Assembly: GCA_934667175.1 (NCBI GenBank)
Contig: CAKULN010000068.1
Location: 1-12,536 of the forward strand
Length of the DNA stretch: 12,536 nt
Source: an uncultured Bacteroidales bacterium
Lineage (GTDB): Bacteria > Bacteroidota > Bacteroidia > Bacteroidales > UBA932
Direction: 5' to 3'
Below are positions 6,284 through 12,536 of this stretch, in pieces; within the stretch, counting starts at the first letter, position 1; every line of letters begins with the position of its first letter. Below the pieces are notes generated by a model. That model made no database searches. It saw nothing but the letters and a program-made list of their open reading frames with translations, and was not told where the DNA came from. A program made the position numbers and the translations under genes.

Positions 6284-6922
6284 ATGGCATTATATTTAAA
6301 AAAAGAATTGGAAGAGTCCAGATCCCTGATAGGAGTCTGGCAGATAACCGAGACAGAAGAGAAGCTTCGCGAGCTTGCCTCCGTACCATCGGACGAGATG
6401 GAGGAGATCTCGTTCATCAGTAACGAATCACTACGCAAGCAGAGGCTTGCGGTAAGGGCGCTTCTCTGCGAACTTTTCGGCGAGAAGGTCTACCTCAGTC
6501 ATCACGACAACGGCAAGCCTTATCTGGAAAACAGCGTCACCAACATCAGCATAACCCACACCGACAAGTACGTCGCCGTCATACTAAATGACAACGAAGA
6601 TGTCGGGATTGACATTGAGTCCCTTTCCCGCGACTTCTCAGCCGTGGAACGCAAGGCTCTTTCCGAGGATGAGCTTGAGGACCTTGACGATGACAAGAGG
6701 AACGAGCAGCTGGCGATCTACTGGTGTGCCAAGGAAGCCATATTCAAAAGACTCTCCGCCTACAGGGTGAATTTCGCCGAGCAGATAGAGGTGGAGCGCT
6801 TCCGTCCGAAAGGAGAGGGCGAGCTTGACGCGACCTTCATCCACAAGGACGGCTATGAGGAAGAGTTCGAGCTCGAATACATCACCTTTGACAACCATGT
6901 GCTTGTCTGGGTGGTCGGATAG
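6284..6922 (+). CDS. 4'-phosphopantetheinyl transferase (Sfp/AcpT-like)
   Basis: This enzyme moves the phosphopantetheine arm of coenzyme A onto a serine of an acyl or peptidyl carrier protein. The 212-residue product has the family signatures in order: a GKPYLE-type motif (77-82), NISITHT (87-93), the Mg-binding VGIDIE (107-112), and WCAKEAIFK (147-155) with the second acidic ligand Glu151. The length fits the Sfp-type class more than the roughly 125-residue AcpS class. The C-terminal 50 residues are very acidic. The ATG at 6284 is preferred; a GTG at 6257 would add nine residues. No carrier protein, fatty-acid or polyketide gene is in the window, so its partner is unknown. It may be the general fatty-acid ACP-activating enzyme. 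LemA follows after 30 bases with no promoter or terminator seen between, so the two are likely co-transcribed. Confidence 0.92.
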   Translation: MALYLKKELEESRSLIGVWQITETEEKLRELASVPSDEMEEISFISNESLRKQRLAVRALLCELFGEKVYLSHHDNGKPYLENSVTNISITHTDKYVAVILNDNEDVGIDIESLSRDFSAVERKALSEDELEDLDDDKRNEQLAIYWCAKEAIFKRLSAYRVNFAEQIEVERFRPKGEGELDATFIHKDGYEEEFELEYITFDNHVLVWVVG

Positions 6923-6952
6923 TATTGTTTACCATTTTTAACTATAAGTACC

Positions 6953-7513
6953 ATGTCAACGACAGTTTTGGTGATAATCGCCCTTTTGGCGGTCGTATTC
7001 ATTTACATTTTCTTCACTCAACGTAGTTTTGTCAGCCTTGAGGAAAAGATGAAGAACGCTTTCAGCCAGATCAACGTGCAGATGAAGTCCAGATGGGATG
7101 CTGTGACTAATCTGGTCGAAATGACGAAGCAGTACACAAAGTACGAGCACGACACACTCGTGGATGTGATTTCCAAGCGTAACGCCAACGTCTCAAGTCC
7201 GGCCGAGCTTGCAGAGAGTGAGGCTTCTCTCCGTTCCGTTGTCGGACGCTTGAATGTCGTTGCCGAGCAGTACCCTCAGTTGGGAGCCAACACCGTGTTT
7301 GTCAAGACAATGGGCGACATCAAGGACTATGAGGAGAAAGTCCGTCTCAGCAGAATGGTCTACAATGACTGCGTGACCAAAATGAATATGATGGCGCGCC
7401 AGTGGCCTTCATCCATGGTGGCCTCCATGCTGCATTTCACGACACATGATCTTCTGCCGGAGGATCAATCCGTTGTCAACGCCCCTTCCGTCTCGGACAT
7501 ATTCAACAAATAA
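6953..7513 (+). CDS. LemA family membrane protein
   Basis: The 186-residue product has an N-terminal membrane segment (residues 4-21, very hydrophobic) and a helical LemA domain outside it. The landmarks are QINVQMKSRWDAVTNLVEM (39-57, matching the family's qvdvqlkrRyDLiPNLv pattern), QYTKYEHDTL (60-69), AEQYPQLGANTVF (104-116), RLSRMVYNDCV (131-141) and WPSSMVASMLHF (151-162). The family's molecular function is not established; members occur widely beside DUF2207 or Htpx-like genes and are linked to envelope processes. Some canonical residues are altered here: RWDAVTNLV in place of RYDLIPNLV lacks the usual proline. The gene is followed after four bases by the DUF2207 gene, so the two products probably work together. 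Confidence 0.92.
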   Translation: MSTTVLVIIALLAVVFIYIFFTQRSFVSLEEKMKNAFSQINVQMKSRWDAVTNLVEMTKQYTKYEHDTLVDVISKRNANVSSPAELAESEASLRSVVGRLNVVAEQYPQLGANTVFVKTMGDIKDYEEKVRLSRMVYNDCVTKMNMMARQWPSSMVASMLHFTTHDLLPEDQSVVNAPSVSDIFNK

Positions 7514-7517
7514 GACA

Positions 7518-9182
7518 ATGAGAAGGCTTCAGGCGTTTTTCCTGACCGTCATCCTGTCGCTCGTCGCTGTCCCGCCGTGCGTCGGCAGCGACGTCGATTC
7601 GTTAAGGATCAATGTGGAGCTGCGGGACGACGGGGCGGCTGTCGTGACAGAGACTTGGCGGATCAATGTCTCCGATGACATCTCCGAATGGTATCTTGTC
7701 GCGGACAATATGGGACGGATGACGATCGAGGATCTGAGGGTCAGCGATGAGACCGGCGATGAATATCTCAATGAAGGTGAGTGGAATGTCAACCGCAGCC
7801 GTACCCGGAAGGCCGGCAGGTGCGGGCTCGTCACAAAATCCGACGGCTATGAGATCTGCTGGGGCGTGGGAAGTTCCGGCTGGCACACGTATACGGTACG
7901 TTACCTGCTGACAGGTCTGGTCAAGGGGCACGAGGACATGGACGGGTTCAACCACATGTTCGTGACACGGGATCTCGGATCCTCGCCTCAGTCCATCGTT
8001 CTGACTATAGGAAAACCGGGACAGGTTCTCACGACGGAAAACACCAAGGTCTGGACGTTCGGCTTCCGCGGAGAGATTCATGTAGAGGACGGTGCCGTCA
8101 TCGCCCGGACAACGGAGCCTTTCACAAGACGCAGCGCCCTGATAGCTATGGTCGGCTTCGAGAAGGGCCTGTTCCATCCAGTCATTACAGAAGAAAGGAC
8201 TTTCGAAGAGGTCCGTGAAAGGGCGATGGAGGGCAGTGACTATCATGAACCCGAAGAGGAGGATGACGGAGGTTTCTGGTATGGACTCCTTATCGGCCTG
8301 GGTGTCATACTGTCCGTTTTCGTTTCAGTGAAGGTGATCGTCAAGACGGTCAGGCGTAAAAGAGAACTTCTCGGAGGCCGCATGAAGGATGTGGCGTGGT
8401 TCAGGGACGCTCCTTTGAACGGAGACCTCAAGAAATCCGGCAATATTCTTCTCGCTTTCTCCGGCAACACGATGCTGGAGAGACAGAATCTGATCGCCGC
8501 ATACATCACAAGGCTCTTCTACAGAGGGGCTTTCGAGATCGTGCCGCAGCCAGGGAAGTCAAAGCCGCTGATGAGAATGCGTTCCGTCGAGATCGATGGC
8601 GCGGAAGACACCTACTCCGACACCGGCCTGGAAGCGGAGTTATATTCATTCATCAAGGAGGCGGCCGGAGAGGATGGCGTACTCCAGAAGAACGAGTTGA
8701 AGCGGTGGGCTGATTCGCATGGCAAGAGACTCTACAATTGGGGGCAGAAGGCCTTGAGCGGAGCAACCACAATCTGGACAATCAAACCAGAGGATGCCCG
8801 CCAGGTCTTCGGACTAAGGCGGTACCTCAAGGATTTCACAATGATAAAAGACAGAGGCGTTGTCGAGGTCAAGCTTTGGAACAACTATTTGATTTTCGCC
8901 GCCCTTTATGGAATCGCCGATCAAGTCATGAAAGATTTCCGCAAGGTCTGCCCTGAATATTTCTCCTTGTCCTCGGCGGCCGAGCTGCTTGATGACGACA
9001 TGACCACTCTGGTGATATGGAATATGATAAACATGACCTCACGTAACTTCAACACGGCCGCCGTGACCTACGAGACGTCTCGTTCAAACTCGGGCTCTTC
9101 CTGGAGCGGAGGTGGAGGAATGTCCTCATGGGGCGGAGGCGGAGGTTTCTCCGGCGGCGGATCAGGCGGTGGTGGACGCTGA
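7518..9182 (+). CDS. DUF2207 domain-containing membrane protein with Gly-rich tail
   Basis: The 554-residue product begins with a signal peptide (MRRLQAFFLTVILSLVAVPP, probably cleaved near residue 23). The first domain is beta-rich and extracytoplasmic (about 25-235), typical of DUF2207. A short acidic linker, EPEEEDD, precedes one clear membrane segment (GFWYGLLIGLGVILSVFVSV, 252-271). A cytoplasmic region follows, including the conserved FGLRRYLKDF (431-440) and YLIFAALYGIADQV (457-470). The protein ends in a glycine/serine tail (528-553). Function is unknown. Many DUF2207 proteins have an extra pair of membrane helices before the GLRRYLKDF block; I see no such pair here, only a weak hydrophobic stretch near 414-422. 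The ATG at 7518 lies four bases after the LemA stop and directly precedes the signal peptide, which decides the start. Confidence 0.9.
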   Translation: MRRLQAFFLTVILSLVAVPPCVGSDVDSLRINVELRDDGAAVVTETWRINVSDDISEWYLVADNMGRMTIEDLRVSDETGDEYLNEGEWNVNRSRTRKAGRCGLVTKSDGYEICWGVGSSGWHTYTVRYLLTGLVKGHEDMDGFNHMFVTRDLGSSPQSIVLTIGKPGQVLTTENTKVWTFGFRGEIHVEDGAVIARTTEPFTRRSALIAMVGFEKGLFHPVITEERTFEEVRERAMEGSDYHEPEEEDDGGFWYGLLIGLGVILSVFVSVKVIVKTVRRKRELLGGRMKDVAWFRDAPLNGDLKKSGNILLAFSGNTMLERQNLIAAYITRLFYRGAFEIVPQPGKSKPLMRMRSVEIDGAEDTYSDTGLEAELYSFIKEAAGEDGVLQKNELKRWADSHGKRLYNWGQKALSGATTIWTIKPEDARQVFGLRRYLKDFTMIKDRGVVEVKLWNNYLIFAALYGIADQVMKDFRKVCPEYFSLSSAAELLDDDMTTLVIWNMINMTSRNFNTAAVTYETSRSNSGSSWSGGGGMSSWGGGGGFSGGGSGGGGR

Positions 9183-9240
9183 ATATGACACTTGCAAGCC
9201 AATAACGGTACAAATTTCGCACATTATTCATACTATTTGC

Positions 9241-9248
9241 TATTTTTG
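9241..9248 (+). promoter_or_regulatory. -7 box of the promoter for the TPR-EnvC-tsaE operon
   Basis: TATTTTTG is a full TAnnTTTG match in the 91-base gap, about 26 bases before the ATG at 9274. A TTTC at 9215-9218, 22 bases upstream, is a poor -33 candidate. The gap is AT-rich and contains no clear terminator for the preceding gene. Confidence 0.42.
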
Positions 9249-9273
9249 TAAGATAAAGTCTGATCCATAGAGT

Positions 9274-10941
9274 ATGAACGTGAAGCGGAAAATTATGATG
9301 GTTCTGGCCGGGATGCTTCTGGCTTCCGGTCTGGGATATTCACAAAACAACAGGATTGCCGGAACGGCTGACAGCGAACTTATTGACGCGGTGGCCGCTT
9401 TGGATGAAAAACAGTATAAGGAAGCAAAGGAGAAATTGGAGCGCGTCACGGCCTCCGCTCCGGGAAACGACGCCGCGTTTTATTACCTTGGCCTGTGCCG
9501 TCTTTATCTCAACGACATCGACGGAGCGAAAACCGCCTTCAAAACGGCTGTAGGACTCGACCCGTCAAACTATTGGTACAAGGAAAGACTGGCCCGGACA
9601 TATTCCTTGGCGGGAGAGGATGACCTGACAATCGCCACCTACGAGGAGCTGCTGAAGGATTTTCCAAAGAAGAATGACATCTATTTCACGCTGGTCAACC
9701 TCTATCTCAAACAGAACCAGTACGACAAGGCTTTGGGCGCGTTGGACCAGATCGAGGCCGTCTTCGGCAAAAGCGAGAACGTGACCGCCACTAAATACGA
9801 CATCTTGTTGAGACAGAGCAAACCATTGGAAGCGCTCAAGACCCTTGAGGACTATAATAAGGAATTTTCCTCACCTTACGTCCTGACCAAGCTCGGCGAT
9901 CATTCCATGGCTGAGTACAAGGATTCCGCCGCATTGGCTTACTACAAGGAAGCCCTCGATCTTCAGAACGGCTACATGCCGGCGCTTTTGGGAGAGTCTG
10001 AAGTCTATCGAACCCGCAGGAACTTTCCGGAGTTCTTCCGGACTTTGAATATCTTCGTGGCTGACGACCAGACAGATGTTCAGACCAAGACGCAATACCT
10101 TGGCATGCTGGTGGCACGCTCCGATCCGAGGTTCATCCAAAGCGTCAGACCGCAGATTGACACCTTGTACGACAATCTTGTCCTGTGCCATCCGACGGAC
10201 AGCGCGGCTCTGACGGCTTCGGGGCTTTACTGGTACTCGACAGAAAGGCGGGACAAGGCAATAGAGCTGATTCACAAAAACATGGTCCTTCATCCGGACA
10301 ACCTTGGCACTACCGCGACCTATGCACAGCTTTTAGGCTACATGAAAGATTGGGACGCACTTGAGAGGGCATGCGACAGCGCCTTGGTCAGATTTCCGAA
10401 AGAGACCGCATTTCTGGACATGAAGAACGTGGCGTGCTACAACAGGAAAGACTGGCACGGAATCATCGACAACAATCGCAGGATCATAGAGATCGCACAG
10501 GGAGACACTTCGGTCACAATCCCGGCGCTCTCCTCCATAGGCGACATGTACCACGAACTCGGAAACGAGAAGGAGGCGTTCAAGATATACTCACAGGTCC
10601 TTAAGTTGAACCCAGACTACGCTCCGGCTTTGAACAATTACGCCTACTATCTGGCTCTCAAGGGGCGCAAACTCAAGAAAGCCTGCGCGATGAGCAGAAA
10701 AACAATAGAGAAAGAACCGGACAACCCTACTTACCTTGACACTTACGGCTGGATTCTCCACCTGCTTGGAAAGGACAAGGAGGCAAAGGCCCAATTCAAG
10801 CGCGCAATGCTTTACGGAGCCAAGGAAAGCGCCACATGTCTGGAGCACTATGCGATTGTTCTGGAGGCACTGGGAGAGACAGACCTGGCGAAAGTGTACA
10901 GGACTCAGGCGGCGAACAAAAAGGCGGAAGAGAAACAATGA
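9274..10941 (+). CDS. Secreted tetratricopeptide repeat protein
   Basis: The 555-residue product starts with a signal peptide (basic MNVKRK, hydrophobic core MMVLAGMLLASGLG, likely cut just before or after Gln24), so it acts in the periplasm or at the outer membrane. Most of the rest is TPR helices. Repeat-like units are clear at about 67-100 (AAFYYLGLCRLYLNDIDGA, GLDPSN), 136-170, 209-232, 340-372 and 415-448 (IGDMYHELGNEKEA, KLNPDYAPALNNYAYYL). A closing block at 486-540 contains TYGWILHLLGKDKEA. TPR arrays bind proteins; no catalytic motif is seen. The stop overlaps the next start in ATGA, so it is made together with the EnvC-like protein. A role as scaffold for cell-envelope or division factors is inferred from that pairing. 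Confidence 0.9.
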   Translation: MNVKRKIMMVLAGMLLASGLGYSQNNRIAGTADSELIDAVAALDEKQYKEAKEKLERVTASAPGNDAAFYYLGLCRLYLNDIDGAKTAFKTAVGLDPSNYWYKERLARTYSLAGEDDLTIATYEELLKDFPKKNDIYFTLVNLYLKQNQYDKALGALDQIEAVFGKSENVTATKYDILLRQSKPLEALKTLEDYNKEFSSPYVLTKLGDHSMAEYKDSAALAYYKEALDLQNGYMPALLGESEVYRTRRNFPEFFRTLNIFVADDQTDVQTKTQYLGMLVARSDPRFIQSVRPQIDTLYDNLVLCHPTDSAALTASGLYWYSTERRDKAIELIHKNMVLHPDNLGTTATYAQLLGYMKDWDALERACDSALVRFPKETAFLDMKNVACYNRKDWHGIIDNNRRIIEIAQGDTSVTIPALSSIGDMYHELGNEKEAFKIYSQVLKLNPDYAPALNNYAYYLALKGRKLKKACAMSRKTIEKEPDNPTYLDTYGWILHLLGKDKEAKAQFKRAMLYGAKESATCLEHYAIVLEALGETDLAKVYRTQAANKKAEEKQ

Positions 10942-12146
10942 GACGGACTACGGGAATATTCATACTCATCCTTGCGGCCTTGACGTGGCAAAGTCCGGCA
11001 TACTCGCAGGACATCCGGTCACAGGAAGCCCGCAAGGCGCGCCTTCAAAAAGAGATCGATATACTTGACCGGCAGATCAAGAGCAACGCGGCCCAAAGCG
11101 CCAATGCCTTAAGCCGCCTGACCTTGATCAGCGGGAAAGTGGATTCCAGAAAGAAGCTCATCGCCGAAAGTGACAGGGAGATTTCCGAATATTCCGACTC
11201 GATCCGGGTGAAAGAGAAACAGATCAAAGCCATCGGGGATCGACTTGACACACTGTCCGATCATTATGCGAGACTTGTGCGCGGAGCCTATGTGAACCGC
11301 AGCGCGAAAGTCTGGTACATGTACATCCTGGCAAGTGACAACATCGGTCAGGCCTTCAGAAGGTACGGCTACCTTCGAAACCTTTCCGGCCAGATGAACG
11401 TCCAGGCTTCGAAAATCATTGAGACCAAGGCAGAACTTGAGAAAGAAAGCGAAGCCCTTTACGTGATGAAAAAGAAAGCCGAGACAGTCCGTACGCAGAG
11501 AATGGCGGAGATGAACAAGCTTCAAGCCGAGGAAAGGGATTCTCGGAATCTTGTCAGCCAGCTTAAAAGGAGCAAGAAAAAATACCAGCAGGATCTTTCC
11601 CGGAAGCAGCGTGAGGTCGATGCCCTCAACAGGGAAATCGAAAGACTCATCCGTGAGGCCACAGAAGACAAAGGCTCCGGAAAATCCGGGAAGGGCAGTT
11701 CCAAGCCGGTCAAGCGCCAGCCTATCGACTACACTCTCGCAAAAAAATTCGAGGCGAACAAGGGCAAGCTTCCATGGCCTGCGGACGGACCGGTTGTGGA
11801 TCGTTTCGGCCAGCGTTTCCATCCGGTCTACACGAACCTCAAGCTTCCGTTCAACAATGGTGTGACCATTGCCCTGGCTCCCGGAACTGAAGTCAAGGCT
11901 GTGTTTGACGGCGAAGTCAAGCAGATCGTGGTCATGCCGGGCTACAACAAATGCGTTCTTGTCCAGCATGGCAACTACTTCTCATTCTACTGCAAGTTGG
12001 GAACCGTCAGCGTCAAGTCTGGGGACAAGGTCAAGACCGGGCAGACAGTCGGTACAGTGGACACTATAGGAGGGGAAACGTTGCTGCATTTCCAGATCTG
12101 GTCCGGACGTACCCCTCAGAATCCCGAGACATGGCTCAGGCCATAA
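10938..12146 (+). CDS. EnvC-like protein: coiled coil plus degenerate LytM (M23) domain
   Basis: The 402-residue product has a signal peptide (MRRTTGIFILILAALTWQSP, mature start near Gln24), a long coiled coil (about 27-240) interrupted near 105-150 as in EnvC, a basic Ser/Gly linker (245-262), and a LytM domain (about 278-402). The LytM fold is recognisable from PVVDRFGQRFHPV (285-297), APGTEVKAVFDGEV (314-327), VQHG (342-345) and GDKVKTGQTVG (362-372). Zinc ligands are missing: the HxGxD motif reads NNGVT (306-310), and HLHFE reads LLHFQ (382-386), keeping only one histidine. This predicts an inactive domain that activates cell-wall amidases in daughter-cell separation, as E. coli EnvC does. 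The ATG at 10938 overlaps the TPR stop (ATGA). A start further upstream lies wholly inside the TPR gene and lacks a signal peptide. Confidence 0.9.
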   Translation: MRRTTGIFILILAALTWQSPAYSQDIRSQEARKARLQKEIDILDRQIKSNAAQSANALSRLTLISGKVDSRKKLIAESDREISEYSDSIRVKEKQIKAIGDRLDTLSDHYARLVRGAYVNRSAKVWYMYILASDNIGQAFRRYGYLRNLSGQMNVQASKIIETKAELEKESEALYVMKKKAETVRTQRMAEMNKLQAEERDSRNLVSQLKRSKKKYQQDLSRKQREVDALNREIERLIREATEDKGSGKSGKGSSKPVKRQPIDYTLAKKFEANKGKLPWPADGPVVDRFGQRFHPVYTNLKLPFNNGVTIALAPGTEVKAVFDGEVKQIVVMPGYNKCVLVQHGNYFSFYCKLGTVSVKSGDKVKTGQTVGTVDTIGGETLLHFQIWSGRTPQNPETWLRP

Positions 12147-12155
12147 CCCAAGAAT

Positions 12156-12536
12156 ATGAGACACGAGATCACTATAAAGAGCCTGCAGGACATCGACAGG
12201 GCCGCAGGAGATTTCCTTTCCCAGACGGAAGGGCATAACATTATTGCTTTCTATGCACCGATGGGAGCAGGCAAGACCACGTTCACGACGGCGATATGCC
12301 GGAGACTAGGCGTGAGTGAGGATGCTGTCAGTTCTCCGACCTTCGCTATTGTCAATGAATATCGCACCGGCGGCGGAGAGCCTATGTATCATTTTGATTT
12401 CTATCGGATCACAAAGACGGCCGAGGCTCTGGACATCGGATTCTACGACTACATCGACAGCGGATGCCTTTGCATCATGGAATGGCCGGAGAACATCGAG
12501 GAGATACTGCCGGAGGAGACGCTGCGTGTGCACATC
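12156..12536 (+). CDS. tsaE: TsaE, tRNA threonylcarbamoyladenosine biosynthesis ATPase (3' end cut by window)
   Basis: TsaE is the cytoplasmic ATPase that works with TsaB and TsaD to make t6A at position 37 of ANN-decoding tRNAs. The 127 visible codons contain the Walker A motif APMGAGKTTF (34-43), SSPTFAIVNEY (59-69), MYHFDFYRI (77-85) and the Walker B-region MEWPENI (108-114). All are standard TsaE landmarks in the standard order. Usual length is roughly 135-150 residues, so only a short C-terminal piece is missing at the right edge. The ATG at 12156 follows the EnvC-like stop by nine bases, so it appears to be the third gene of that operon. No other t6A genes are in view. Confidence 0.93.
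   Translation, partial: MRHEITIKSLQDIDRAAGDFLSQTEGHNIIAFYAPMGAGKTTFTTAICRRLGVSEDAVSSPTFAIVNEYRTGGGEPMYHFDFYRITKTAEALDIGFYDYIDSGCLCIMEWPENIEEILPEETLRVHI

Noticed and set aside
6284..6922. Phosphopantetheinyl transferase as part of the PqqD/kinase system (carrier-protein-based chemistry)
   Set aside because: It is separated by mdh on the other strand, has its own promoter, and no carrier protein or synthetase gene is present.
11109..11969. 286-codon open frame on the minus strand inside the EnvC-like gene
   Set aside because: It lies wholly antisense to a well-supported coiled-coil/LytM gene and shows no domain, signal peptide or promoter of its own.
1..12536. CRISPR arrays, insertion sequences, long direct repeats or tRNA genes
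   Set aside because: Reading through the window I saw no regularly spaced repeats, no transposase, and no terminal inverted repeats. The only repetitive stretch is the glycine-codon tail at about 9100-9180, which is coding.

Overview
The window most likely comes from a member of the Bacteroidales (phylum Bacteroidota) with a mid-range GC content. Three things support this. Several intergenic regions carry the Bacteroidota sigma-ABfr-type promoter (TTG or TTTG, about 19-22 bases, then TAnnTTTG). Starts lack Shine-Dalgarno sequences. The gene content also fits: a short-type malate dehydrogenase, a LemA/DUF2207 pair, and a TPR protein next to an EnvC-like protein. Genus cannot be set from this sequence.

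Region 1 (about 1-4835) is the unusual part. It is a compact five-gene cluster: an ABC exporter (+), a SipW-like S24/S26 peptidase (-), then a PqqD-like protein, an HPr-kinase/PEPCK-fold kinase and a PF14907-type nucleotidyltransferase, all +. The exporter and peptidase overlap tail to tail. The peptidase and pqqD-like gene diverge from interlocking promoters. The parts resemble a ribosomally made, modified peptide (RiPP) pathway, in particular the accessory set of kinase-bearing lasso-peptide clusters: recognition element, kinase, nucleotidyltransferase, exporter and a candidate leader peptidase. However, no lasso cyclase, B2 protease, radical SAM enzyme or precursor peptide is visible. The substrate is therefore unknown, and this is the best candidate here for an undescribed system.

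Region 2 (about 4836-6922) is housekeeping. mdh lies on the minus strand with a hairpin terminator behind it. It diverges from a 4'-phosphopantetheinyl transferase gene, which has a roughly 190-base leader holding a possible 51-codon ORF.

Region 3 (6953-9182) is a LemA-family membrane protein followed four bases later by a DUF2207 protein with a glycine-rich tail, probably co-transcribed with the phosphopantetheinyl transferase.

Region 4 (9241-12536) has its own promoter and looks like one operon: a secreted TPR protein, an EnvC-like coiled-coil/LytM protein joined by an ATGA overlap, and tsaE, which is cut by the right edge. The LytM domain has lost zinc ligands and is probably an amidase activator, not an enzyme.
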